Origin: an uncultured Muribaculaceae bacterium
GTDB taxonomy: Bacteria; Bacteroidota; Bacteroidia; Bacteroidales; Muribaculaceae
Length of the DNA: 50,924 nt
Direction of reading: 5' to 3'
Assembly: GCA_910583525.1 (NCBI GenBank)
Contig: CAJTXL010000024.1
Coordinates: 1-50,924 of the forward strand
The notes beneath the pieces were generated by a model. That model ran no database searches, was not told where the DNA came from, and saw nothing but the letters and a program-made list of their open reading frames with translations. The position numbers were made by a program, and so were the translations under genes. Shown here piece after piece: positions 8,157-15,874 of the stretch (positions are counted from its first letter, which is position 1; each line of letters opens with the position of its first letter).

Positions 8157-8456
8157 ATGATGAACCAGCAGAAAGAACATAGGATAACAATCAAAATAGC
8201 CGACGCGGAGGCTTTCAAGCTTCCGGTGAGGGAGGACGAAGAGTCGTTCTACCGTCATGTCATAGAGCAAATCAACAATAACGTCAACCGTTTCCGTTTC
8301 GGGGCTAACCCGGATAGCCCGGCCGTGGCGCTGGCCAAGGTGACGCTTTACTACGCCACGATGCTCTATAGGCAGACAAGTTTGATTAACAACCAGGCCG
8401 AGATGCTCCAGGCTTTCGAGCAGAGGATAGACAAGCTGCTCGAAGGGTCTGACTGA
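8157..8456 (+). CDS. zapA: Cell division protein ZapA
   Basis: ZapA binds FtsZ in the cytoplasm and bundles protofilaments at the Z-ring. The 99-residue protein has the family layout: a short N-terminal beta-hairpin domain (EHRITIKIADAEAFKLPV), then a long helix with DSPAVALAKVTLYYATMLYRQ. The length is typical. It sits between the coiled-coil gene and the candidate 6S RNA, as in other Bacteroidota. ATGATG at the start leaves two possible initiators three bases apart. Confidence 0.85.
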   Translation: MMNQQKEHRITIKIADAEAFKLPVREDEESFYRHVIEQINNNVNRFRFGANPDSPAVALAKVTLYYATMLYRQTSLINNQAEMLQAFEQRIDKLLEGSD

Positions 8457-8505
8457 GAGTATCATCGAGGCCTTTAGCCGACAAATACCAGGGATACTTT
8501 TATCA

Positions 8506-8634
8506 AGCCCCCTCGCAGCGCCGCCGGTGCAATCCGCGCGCCGAGAGTTGTAAACCGCACTTTTCCATGTCCGGCCCGTCTGAAGCAACAATTATGCCTC
8601 CGACGGGGTTACGGGCTGTGAGAGTGCTTTTTTT
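8506..8634 (+). ncRNA. ssrS: Candidate 6S RNA (ssrS) between zapA and rny
   Basis: The ~200 bp between zapA and rny encode no protein. Positions 8506-8519 (AGCCCCCTCGCAGC) pair with 8615-8628 (GCTGTGAGAGTGCT) at 12 of 14 positions, forming a long closing stem followed directly by a T-tract at 8628-8634. Inner segments pair too (CCCGTC near 8577 with GACGGG near 8602; GGTGC with GCAC). A long closing stem, an open centre and a terminal hairpin next to zapA resemble 6S RNA, which binds RNA polymerase holoenzyme. The 5' end is uncertain and may lie 20-50 nt upstream. Confidence 0.5.
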
Positions 8635-8661
8635 ATCCACACATATCAGATATTCAGATAT

Positions 8662-10203
8662 ATGTCATTTGTAATCTACATCGCCATCGCCGTCGTGGCC
8701 GCTGCCATTGCCGCAGCAGTCACGTTGATGGTGCAGCGCAAATCGGCCGGCACTCGCGCCAAGCTGATTGTGGCCGAAGCCGAGCGCCAGGCCGAAGACC
8801 TCAAGCGCGACAAGGTGCTCGAAGGCCGTGAAGAAGCCCTCAAAATAACTTCGGAGGCCGAAAAACAGGCAAGCCAGAAGATGTCTAAGCTCCAATCGAC
8901 CGAGGCAAAGATGAAGCAGCGCGAGCTTCAGCTCAATCAGCAGCAGAGCGAGAACCAGCGCACACGGAACGAACTCGACAATACCCGTCAGAACCTTGAA
9001 GCCCAGCAGAATGTAATCAACCAGCGTCAGGCACAGCTCGAAGACATGCAGCGCCAGGCCCAGGACCTGCTTGAGCACATTTCGGGTCTTTCGTCGGAAG
9101 AGGCCAAGGAAAAACTCATCCAAAGCCTTAAAGACGAGGCCAAGACTGCAGCAGCATCGTATATCAACGACATTATGGACGATGCCAAGCTGACTGCGAA
9201 CAAAGAGGCCCGCCGCATCGTGGTGCAGTCTATCCAGCGTGTCGCCACCGAGACGGCCATCGAGAACTCGGTGACGGTGTTCCACATCGATTCCGATGAA
9301 ATCAAAGGCCGTATCATAGGCCGCGAGGGCCGCAACATCCGCGCGCTCGAAGCCGCCACGGGCATCGAAATCATCGTCGATGACACCCCCGAGGCCATAG
9401 TGCTTTCGGGCTTCGACCCCGTTCGCCGCGAGATAGCGCGCCTGGCACTGCACCAGCTGGTGGCCGACGGCCGCATCCATCCGGCGCGTATCGAAGAAGT
9501 CGTGGCCAAAGTACGCAAACAGCTCGAACAGGAAATCATCGAGACGGGGCAGCGCACGGCCATCGACCTTGGCATACACGGCCTGCATCCCGAGCTTATA
9601 CGCCTTGTGGGCAAGATGAAGTACCGTTCGAGCTACGGGCAGAACCTGCTACAGCACTCGCGCGAGACCGCGAACCTCTGTGCCGTGATGGCATCGGAAC
9701 TTGGCCTGAACCCCAAGAAGGCGCGCCGCGCCGGTCTGCTGCACGACATAGGCAAAGTGCCCGACGAAGAACCTGAGCTGCCGCACGCACTCCTCGGCAT
9801 GAAACTGGCCGAGAAGTACAAGGAGAAGCCCGAAATATGCAATGCCATCGGCGCCCACCACGACGAGGTGGAGCAGACATCGCTTCTCGCGCCTATAGTA
9901 CAGGTGTGCGACGCCATATCGGGCGCCCGTCCCGGTGCACGCCGCGAAATCGTAGAGGCATATATCAAGCGTCTTAACGACCTCGAACAACTTGCAATGA
10001 GCTATCCGGGCGTAATCAAGACTTATGCGATACAGGCCGGCCGCGAACTCCGCGTGATTGTCGGCGCCGACAAGATAGACGATACCGAGACCGAAAAGCT
10101 CTCGTCGGAAATAGCACGCCGCATACAGGATGAAATGACATATCCCGGACAGGTGAAAATCACCGTCATCCGCGAGACTCGTTCGGTAAGCTTCGCCAAA
10201 TAA
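8662..10203 (+). CDS. rny: Ribonuclease Y
   Basis: RNase Y is a membrane-anchored endoribonuclease that starts mRNA decay. The 513-residue protein has the standard order: an N-terminal transmembrane helix (residues ~3-23), a long coiled coil to ~190, a KH domain (GRIIGREGRNIRALEAATG), and an HD domain with HSRETANLCAVMA, GLLHDIGK and GAHHDE. All HD metal residues are present. ricT follows after 3 bp, which matters because RicT is a known RNase Y partner in Bacillus. Confidence 0.96.
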   Translation: MSFVIYIAIAVVAAAIAAAVTLMVQRKSAGTRAKLIVAEAERQAEDLKRDKVLEGREEALKITSEAEKQASQKMSKLQSTEAKMKQRELQLNQQQSENQRTRNELDNTRQNLEAQQNVINQRQAQLEDMQRQAQDLLEHISGLSSEEAKEKLIQSLKDEAKTAAASYINDIMDDAKLTANKEARRIVVQSIQRVATETAIENSVTVFHIDSDEIKGRIIGREGRNIRALEAATGIEIIVDDTPEAIVLSGFDPVRREIARLALHQLVADGRIHPARIEEVVAKVRKQLEQEIIETGQRTAIDLGIHGLHPELIRLVGKMKYRSSYGQNLLQHSRETANLCAVMASELGLNPKKARRAGLLHDIGKVPDEEPELPHALLGMKLAEKYKEKPEICNAIGAHHDEVEQTSLLAPIVQVCDAISGARPGARREIVEAYIKRLNDLEQLAMSYPGVIKTYAIQAGRELRVIVGADKIDDTETEKLSSEIARRIQDEMTYPGQVKITVIRETRSVSFAK

Positions 10204-10206
10204 GCC

Positions 10207-11595
10207 ATGGCACGAAAAGAGAAGACCGGCGCCGACGATGACAGCCGGCGTGACGACGCACCCGTGCCGCAGGAAGATGCCGCCAATGCGCCGGCGCAAA
10301 GCCCGGCACAGGCAGTGCCGCAGGCCCGATGCGGAAAGGCTTGCGACTGCCGACGGTCGAAGCTGCACAGTTTCGACTGGCTCGGCGACATTCCCGGCGG
10401 CTTTGCCGACAGCGAATATGTCGAGGTGCAATTCAAGAATACGCGCAAAGGCTACTACCGCAACAGCACCAACCTGCCCCTCGGCACCGGCGACATGGTC
10501 GCAGTGGAAGCCACACCGGGCCACGACATAGGCATGGTGACGCTTACGGGCGCCTTGGCCGAACTGCGTATGCGCCGCTCGCTGGGACGCAACGGAAACG
10601 TGGCCGACATCAAGCGTGTGTTCCGCCTCGCAAAGCCAAACGACCTTGAGAAATATGAAGAGGCCAAGGCGCGCGAAGACGATACGATGATACGTGCCCG
10701 GCAGATTGCCGACGGCCTAAAACTTAACATGAAGATAGGCGACGTCGAGTATCAGGGCGACGGCAACAAGGCTATATTCTACTATATCGCCGACGAGCGT
10801 GTCGATTTCAGGCAGCTCATAAAGGTGCTTGCCGAAACATTCAAGGTGCGCATCGAGATGAAGCAGATAGGCGCGCGCCAGGAAGCCGGCCGCATAGGCG
10901 GCATAGGGCCGTGCGGACGTCCGCTGTGCTGCTCGCAGTGGATGACGAATTTCGTCTCGGTCTCCACGAGCGCCGCACGCTATCAGGACATTTCGCTGAA
11001 CCCGCAGAAACTTGCAGGTCAGTGCGCAAAGCTCAAATGCTGCCTCAACTTCGAGGTCGACGCCTATGTGGAGGCGTCCAAGAAAATGCCGCCGCGCGAC
11101 GCAAGGCTTGAGACGGCCGATTCGACGTATTTCTTCTTCAAGAGCGACATATTCAACCGCACCGTCACCTACTCGACCGACAAGAACATCGCCGCCAATC
11201 TGGTGACAATAAGCGCCGACCGCGTTTTTGAGGTGATTGCCCTCAACAAAGCCGGTGAAAAACCGCTTTCACTCATTGCCGAGAGCGAGAGCAAGCCCAA
11301 GGCGCGCTCCGATTTCGGCGATATCCTCAGTGAGGACGACGACCTTGCGCGTTTCGACAAAAAGAAGAAGCGCAAAAAGAAACCGTCGCAGCAGAAAGCA
11401 GCCAAAGGTGACGCAGGCAAGCCGAAGCAGGCAAAGGACGACACTCAGGAACCGTCGGCAAAGGCTGCGGAACCGCGTAACGGCCAAAGGAACGACCGTC
11501 AACAGGGAAAAGACAGGCGCCGCGCTAAAAACGGACGCCAGCACAAAGACCGTAATGCCGACGGCAATGGTCCGGCACAGGCAGGCAATGAGTAG
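10207..11595 (+). CDS. ricT: PSP1-domain protein RicT (YaaT family)
   Basis: In Bacillus subtilis RicT forms an Fe-S complex with RicA and RicF that modulates RNase Y cleavage. The 462-residue protein has an N-terminal low-complexity extension with CGKACDC, the PSP1 C-terminal domain at about 130-300 (GGIGPCGRPLCCSQW, then CAKLKCCLNFE), and a Lys-rich disordered tail from ~375 (KKKKRKKKPSQQK). The clustered cysteines fit Fe-S ligands. The gene starts 3 bp after rny and overlaps gldH by 8 bp. The charged tail may bind RNA or ribosomes (inference). Confidence 0.9.
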   Translation: MARKEKTGADDDSRRDDAPVPQEDAANAPAQSPAQAVPQARCGKACDCRRSKLHSFDWLGDIPGGFADSEYVEVQFKNTRKGYYRNSTNLPLGTGDMVAVEATPGHDIGMVTLTGALAELRMRRSLGRNGNVADIKRVFRLAKPNDLEKYEEAKAREDDTMIRARQIADGLKLNMKIGDVEYQGDGNKAIFYYIADERVDFRQLIKVLAETFKVRIEMKQIGARQEAGRIGGIGPCGRPLCCSQWMTNFVSVSTSAARYQDISLNPQKLAGQCAKLKCCLNFEVDAYVEASKKMPPRDARLETADSTYFFFKSDIFNRTVTYSTDKNIAANLVTISADRVFEVIALNKAGEKPLSLIAESESKPKARSDFGDILSEDDDLARFDKKKKRKKKPSQQKAAKGDAGKPKQAKDDTQEPSAKAAEPRNGQRNDRQQGKDRRRAKNGRQHKDRNADGNGPAQAGNE

Positions 11596-12088
11596 AGCTG
11601 CGGTAAATAGGCTTCTGTTTGCTGCCGTGCTGTTTCTGTCGGTGGCGTCGTGTGGCATAACCGGCTCGCGAGGCAACGGCGATGACAATTATTTCAGCAG
11701 CTTCGCCACTTTCGGCGACAACCGCTGGCTCTATTCAGAGCCTGTGGAGATGCGTGTCGATACCTTGCGCGACAGTGTTGCCCACGGCGGCACGCTTGTG
11801 CTGTCGCTCAGGCATACCGACGGATATGAGTACAGCAACATATGGCTTGAACTGTCGTATATGCCCGACGACAGCACCGTAGTGGCCGATACGCTGAATG
11901 TGATGCTTGCCGACACCTATGGCCGTTGGCTAGGCCACGGGTCGGGGCCGTCGCTCCAGCTCACCGACACCGTTGCCAAAGATTTCATGCTCAGGCGCGG
12001 AATGCCTCTTAAACTGCGGCATATAATGCGGCTCGACACGCTGACGAACATTGAGCAGGTCGGCATTGTTTATCTACCTAAAGACTGA
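11588..12088 (+). CDS. gldH: GldH-family lipoprotein
   Basis: The ATG at 11588 overlaps the ricT stop by 8 bp and gives a 166-residue lipoprotein with a clear lipobox (LSVASC, Cys at ~22). The body (YSEPVEMRVDTL, GGTLVLSLRHTDGYEYSNIWLELSY) matches GldH, a lipoprotein needed for gliding in Flavobacterium. Gut Bacteroidales do not glide, and the family's role there is unknown; a link to envelope or type IX secretion is only suggested. An upstream in-frame extension lies inside ricT and is rejected because it would remove the lipobox from the N-terminus. Confidence 0.8.
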   Translation: MSRAAVNRLLFAAVLFLSVASCGITGSRGNGDDNYFSSFATFGDNRWLYSEPVEMRVDTLRDSVAHGGTLVLSLRHTDGYEYSNIWLELSYMPDDSTVVADTLNVMLADTYGRWLGHGSGPSLQLTDTVAKDFMLRRGMPLKLRHIMRLDTLTNIEQVGIVYLPKD

Positions 12089-12095
12089 ATTCCTT

Positions 12096-12734
12096 ATGAG
12101 TCTACTTTCCCGTAACCATTTCGACAGCCTGCTTTTCGATATGGACGGCACCTTGTGGGATGCCGTCGACAGCTATTGTGCCGTATGGAACCGCAGCATA
12201 GACCAATGCTGTCCGCAGGTGCCGCATGTCGATTACCCCACACTCGCTTCGATGATGGGCAAGCCTCTTGACGTGATTTACGGGCATATAGTGGGCGACG
12301 CTTTTCCCGAAGACAAATTCATGGAGCGGCTTGTCGGCAACGAGAAAGAGATGATGCCGCGTTTGGGCGGCAAGCTTTATCCGGGCGTGGCCGCCACCAT
12401 CGCCGAGCTGGCGAAAACGCACCGCCTTTTCATGGTGAGCAACTGCACCGTGGACGGGCTGCCCAACTTTTTGGCCTATACGGGGCTTGCGCCCTATTTC
12501 GTCGACACGCTGTCGTTCGGCGAAACCGGCTGTGAGAAAGACGTGAACATCGCGAAAATGGTCGATAAGCATCACCTCGAACGTCCGCTTTATATAGGCG
12601 ACACCCAAGGCGACTGCGACAGCTCGCACTGTGCAGGCGTACCGTTTGCATGGGCGACATACGGTTTCGGCCGCAATGTACACGGCGCGGAGTACACTCT
12701 CGATAAGATAAGCACCCTTTTGACAATTGCATGA
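12096..12734 (+). CDS. HAD-superfamily phosphatase (phosphoglycolate phosphatase-like)
   Basis: This 212-residue cytoplasmic HAD hydrolase has all four motifs: DMDGTLWD (nucleophile Asp near residue 15), SNC, the lysine in GCEKDVN, and GDTQGDCDS. A helical cap lies between motifs I and II, as in phosphoglycolate or beta-phosphoglucomutase-type enzymes. The substrate cannot be assigned. The start at 12096 is preferred over 12051, which would lie within gldH. The stop overlaps the next start (ATGA). Confidence 0.85.
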   Translation: MSLLSRNHFDSLLFDMDGTLWDAVDSYCAVWNRSIDQCCPQVPHVDYPTLASMMGKPLDVIYGHIVGDAFPEDKFMERLVGNEKEMMPRLGGKLYPGVAATIAELAKTHRLFMVSNCTVDGLPNFLAYTGLAPYFVDTLSFGETGCEKDVNIAKMVDKHHLERPLYIGDTQGDCDSSHCAGVPFAWATYGFGRNVHGAEYTLDKISTLLTIA

Positions 12735-13951
12735 CTATGGAACAGACGAAATATGACATATATGCCATCAACCTGCTTGGGGACGAAGAACAGCGCATCC
12801 GCATTGAACGCCTGAAGAAATTGATGAAAACAGCCGGCATAAGGCACGCCCTTGTCCGTGACAATGCCGACATATACTATCTTACCGGGCGCGTGTTCCG
12901 TGGGTTCGTCTATATAGATGTAGAAATCGACTATCCGCGTTATTTTGTCCGCCAGCCCAACCATCTTGTCGGCAAGCCCGGCACGGTGTGCAACATCCGC
13001 AAGCCCGAGCAGATACCGGTGTTGCTCGCCGACGAAGGCATAGATGTCGGCGGCGCCTTGGCACTTGAACTTTCGGCGACATCGTACAGAGATGTGCAGC
13101 GGCTCGTCGCCGCTTTCGGCCTATCGGAAGTGCAGGACCTTTCGCCGGTGATGCGCGCGGCCCGTGCAGTGAAGACCGCCGGCGAACAAGAAAAACTGCG
13201 ACTGTCGGGCGTGCGTCAGAGCCTTGTCTACAGCCGTATCCCGCATCTTTACCGCGAAGGCATGACCGATATAGAGCTGCAGGTCGAAATCGAGCGTGCT
13301 TCGCGCCTCGAAGGATGCCTGGGGCAATTCCGTGTGGCAGGCGACGATATGGAACTCTTTATGGGCAACGTCCTTACGGGCGAGAATGCCGACGCTCCGT
13401 CGCCCTACGACTTCGCAATGGGCGGCAGGGGTCTCGACCCTTCGCTCCCCGTCGGTGCCGACGGCACGGTAATCCGTCCCGGTATGCCCGTCATGGTAGA
13501 TGTCAACGGCAACTACACAGGCTATATGACCGACATGACACGCATGTATATCGCAGGAGAAATCCCCGACATAGTAATCCGTGCCAACCGTCTCTCAATC
13601 GACATCTGCAATGCTCTTGCGGCCATGATGCAGCCCGGCACACAGGCGTCACAGCTCTACGAAAAAGCCCTTGCCATGGCGACAGAGGCCGGAATGGCCG
13701 AGTATTTTATGGGGCACCGCAGCCATGCCGGCTTTGTCGGCCATGGCGTGGGCATCGAAGTCAACGAAGCGCCCGTGTTAGCGCCGCGTTCGCGCGACAT
13801 CCTTGAGGCCGGCAATGTCATTGCCGTCGAACCTAAATTCGTAATCCCCGGCCATGGCGCCATAGGCATAGAAAACACATACATCGTCAAAGACTCCGCT
13901 CCGGCAGAGTGCATCACGAACGCAAGCACCGACATCACACTTTTGGACTGA
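12731..13951 (+). CDS. M24-family metallopeptidase (Xaa-Pro aminopeptidase-like)
   Basis: The 406-residue protein has a creatinase-like N-terminal domain (to ~170) and a pita-bread M24 domain. Metal ligands are visible in order: VDVNGNYTGYMTDMTR (two Asp), GHGVGIEVNE (His), AVEPKF (Glu) and GIENTY (Glu). These enzymes cleave the residue before proline in short peptides. The substrate range is inferred from the family. The gene overlaps the HAD gene by 4 bp and is probably last in the rny-ricT-gldH unit. Confidence 0.9.
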   Translation: MTMEQTKYDIYAINLLGDEEQRIRIERLKKLMKTAGIRHALVRDNADIYYLTGRVFRGFVYIDVEIDYPRYFVRQPNHLVGKPGTVCNIRKPEQIPVLLADEGIDVGGALALELSATSYRDVQRLVAAFGLSEVQDLSPVMRAARAVKTAGEQEKLRLSGVRQSLVYSRIPHLYREGMTDIELQVEIERASRLEGCLGQFRVAGDDMELFMGNVLTGENADAPSPYDFAMGGRGLDPSLPVGADGTVIRPGMPVMVDVNGNYTGYMTDMTRMYIAGEIPDIVIRANRLSIDICNALAAMMQPGTQASQLYEKALAMATEAGMAEYFMGHRSHAGFVGHGVGIEVNEAPVLAPRSRDILEAGNVIAVEPKFVIPGHGAIGIENTYIVKDSAPAECITNASTDITLLD

Positions 13952-14001
13952 GGCGGAGAAAGGAGAAATTGGTGACAGCCGATAGTAATTTGATGTTATA
14001 A

Positions 14002-14102
14002 TTATACCCAAATGGGTATAAAATGGTTGGGGTGCAATTATTTTATACCCTTTATGGTGTAATATTGTGGAAAAATCGTACTTTTGCACCCTAAAGGGTA
14101 TA
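14002..14102 (+). promoter_or_regulatory. hip operon promoter with three operator-like palindromes
   Basis: A perfect palindrome TTATACCCA-AA-TGGGTATAA lies at 14002-14021. A weaker copy (ATACCC-TTTA-TGGTGT) is at 14045-14060, and GCACCC-TAAA-GGGTAT is at 14086-14101. The -7 box TACTTTTG (14079-14086) touches the third site. Three ACCC-N4-GGGT sites around a promoter just ahead of an XRE gene fit autorepression by HipB. The gene starts at 14108. Confidence 0.75.
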
Positions 14103-14107
14103 TTACT

Positions 14108-14311
14108 ATGACGCCATTAGCAAAATATATCAAGGATAAGCGCAAGGAGTATGGACTTACGCAAGTTGAACTTTCCCAAAAATCGGGGGTAGGTCTGCGT
14201 TTTGTTCGGGAACTCGAACAAGGCAAAGAAACTCTGCGCCTCGACAAAGTAAACCAACTGCTCAAGCTATTCGGAAGCGAAATGCAGCCTGGAAAAATGA
14301 CCGAGTTATGA
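14108..14311 (+). CDS. hipB: XRE-family HTH antitoxin/repressor HipB
   Basis: The 67-residue protein is a single helix-turn-helix domain (KRKEYGLTQVELSQKSGVG, then RFVRELEQGKETLRLDKVNQLLKLFG). It matches the small HipB/Y4mF antitoxins of Bacteroidales. It overlaps hipS by ATGA at 14308-14311. The start at 14108 is chosen because an upstream in-frame start at 14084 lies within the -7 box. It is probably a DNA-binding autorepressor acting on the palindromes upstream. Confidence 0.88.
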   Translation: MTPLAKYIKDKRKEYGLTQVELSQKSGVGLRFVRELEQGKETLRLDKVNQLLKLFGSEMQPGKMTEL

Positions 14312-14640
14312 AAAAAGGGAAAGTTTTCATAGGAGAAAACCTTGTTGGCATATTGACCGAAGATGACAATGGATACGAGTTCCGATATGACCTCGGCTAT
14401 CTGAAATCCGATAAGCCTTTCGCCGTCAGCCTGACATTGCCGTTGCAAGAAAGACCCTATCGCGACAAGGTGCTGTTTCCATTCTTTGACGGACTTATTC
14501 CGGAAGGATGGCTGCTTGATATTGCTGAACAGAGTTGGAAAATATCGTCTCGGGACCGTTTTTCGCTATTGCTTGCCTGCTGCAAAGACTGCATCGGAGA
14601 TGTAAGCATAATGCCGTTTGAAGAAATAGACGATAATTAA
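14308..14640 (+). CDS. hipS: HipS: HipA N-terminal subdomain as a separate protein
   Basis: The 110-residue protein equals the N-subdomain 1 of HipA (GKVFIGENLVGILTEDDNGYEF, SLTLPLQERPY, FPFFDGLIPEGWLL, LLLACCKDCIGDVSI), encoded apart from the kinase part. In E. coli HipBST the separate HipS acts as the antitoxin of kinase HipT. Its last codon is followed by a TAA formed by a genomic TA plus the first base of an inverted-repeat element. Removing the element would restore an ending with two more residues (Tyr, Glu) and an 8-nt overlap with hipT. Confidence 0.85.
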   Translation: MKKGKVFIGENLVGILTEDDNGYEFRYDLGYLKSDKPFAVSLTLPLQERPYRDKVLFPFFDGLIPEGWLLDIAEQSWKISSRDRFSLLLACCKDCIGDVSIMPFEEIDDN

Positions 14641-14802
14641 GTATGTGTGCAAAATTATTTAATGCATCGCATCATAAATTCTGCGGCAAATTTTCGAATC
14701 CAGCTTTAGTTACAATGGAACCCCATTGCGCCATCAGCCGGCTTCAAAACTTTACACACATACTTCATAATTCCATACAATAAATAATTTAGCACACATA
14801 CT
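14640..14802. mobile_element. 163-bp MITE-like element with ~22-bp terminal inverted repeats and TA duplication
   Basis: The ends AGTATGTGTGC... and ...GCACACATACT are inverse copies with one mismatch over about 22 bp (14640-14661 and 14781-14802). TA dinucleotides flank both sides (14638-14639 and 14803-14804), as for Tc1/mariner or IS630-type elements. It encodes nothing. A partial internal copy of the terminus (ACACACATACTT, around 14754) and a small hairpin near 14713-14728 are inside. It sits exactly between hipS and hipT and leaves the hipT ATG intact. Confidence 0.75.
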
Positions 14803-14803
14803 T

Positions 14804-15760
14804 ATGAATAAGTGCTTGTATTGTTATCAGCCTTTGGCTGACGGTGATGTTGATTTCCATAAATCTTGCGCCCGTAAGATTTTTGAATCAAACAGCATAC
14901 CGACACTGCCCTACACACGCGATAATGTCGAGGAACTGGCGCGAGAAATAGTAATGGCACGAACAGCCGTTACGGGTGTGCAAGCCAAAATTTCGCTTGA
15001 TATTGCCAAAGGAGCAAAAAACGAGCCCCAACGGTTCACCATTGTGGGATTATGGGGACGCTTTATCTTAAAGCCACAGACCGACCGTTTTCCCAATCTG
15101 CCAGAAATCGAAGATTTGACAATGCACATGGCAGAAGCTGTCGGGATTAAAACAGTGCCACATTCTCTAATACGTTTTGCCGATGGCGAACTTTGCTATA
15201 TCACACGCCGCATTGACCGTACAAAAAAGGGTGGAAAAATTGCTATGGAAGACTTGTGCCAATTGTCGGAGCGGCTTACCGAAGACAAATATAAAGGGTC
15301 GTATGAACGGATTTCCAAGTTGATACGGAGACACTCGTCGGCACCCTTGCTTGATGTCGTCAACTTTTGGGAGGTCATTGTCTTCTCGTGGCTCACAGGC
15401 AATGCGGATATGCACCTCAAAAACTTCTCGTTATATCGTCCGGGAGATAATTATATGCTCACTCCGGCTTACGATTTGCTCTCTACGGCATTGGTAATGC
15501 CGGAAGATGATGAAGAGTTGGCTTTGACATTGAATGGCAAAAAGAAACGCATAAAGCGCATAGACTTTGAGTGTGCTATGCGCGATAGTGGTATGGGTGA
15601 GAATGCAATTATGAAATTGTTTGAAAAATTCGTAAAGGCGCTTCCTAAGTGGGAAAAGCTGATTGACCAATCATTTCTCACCGACGAAAAGAAGATTCTG
15701 TATAAACAACTTTTAAAAGCCAAGATATCGCGTCTCTGCATCAATGACGTCGGCGTCTAA
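14804..15760 (+). CDS. hipT: HipT: HipA-like Ser/Thr kinase toxin lacking the N-subdomain
   Basis: This 318-residue protein is the kinase part of a split HipA. It begins with a Cys pair and later His/Cys (CLYC..DFHKSC, residues 4-22), a likely small zinc site. The Gly-rich loop reads TAVTGVQAKIS (54-64). The catalytic loop GNADMHLKNFSL (~residues 202-213) and the metal Asp in TPAYDLLS are intact, so it should be an active kinase. The known HipA target is glutamyl-tRNA synthetase and the HipT target tryptophanyl-tRNA synthetase; the target here is unknown. The loop has Ala55 and Thr57 where E. coli HipT has Ser57 and Ser59, by my alignment. Coupling to hipS is broken by the 163-bp element. Confidence 0.87.
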   Translation: MNKCLYCYQPLADGDVDFHKSCARKIFESNSIPTLPYTRDNVEELAREIVMARTAVTGVQAKISLDIAKGAKNEPQRFTIVGLWGRFILKPQTDRFPNLPEIEDLTMHMAEAVGIKTVPHSLIRFADGELCYITRRIDRTKKGGKIAMEDLCQLSERLTEDKYKGSYERISKLIRRHSSAPLLDVVNFWEVIVFSWLTGNADMHLKNFSLYRPGDNYMLTPAYDLLSTALVMPEDDEELALTLNGKKKRIKRIDFECAMRDSGMGENAIMKLFEKFVKALPKWEKLIDQSFLTDEKKILYKQLLKAKISRLCINDVGV

Positions 15761-15804
15761 AAATATCAGACGGCAAGAATCGGAATGTAGTTGATAAATA
15801 TCTT

Positions 15805-15836
15805 TTTGCATATTTAAGAAATTTTTCTTAATTTTG
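15805..15836 (+). promoter_or_regulatory. Promoter of the beta-barrel protein gene
   Basis: TTTG at 15805-15808 and TAATTTTG at 15829-15836 are 20 bp apart, a good Bacteroidota promoter match. The start codon is at 15875, giving a leader of about 30 nt. Confidence 0.7.
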
Positions 15837-15874
15837 CCCGTGGAAACTTATTCATCAACTAACATTATACACTT

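Noticed and set aside
13980..14000. Transposon end upstream of the hip operon
   Set aside because: The TATACCC palindromes repeat three times around the promoter and are better explained as operators.
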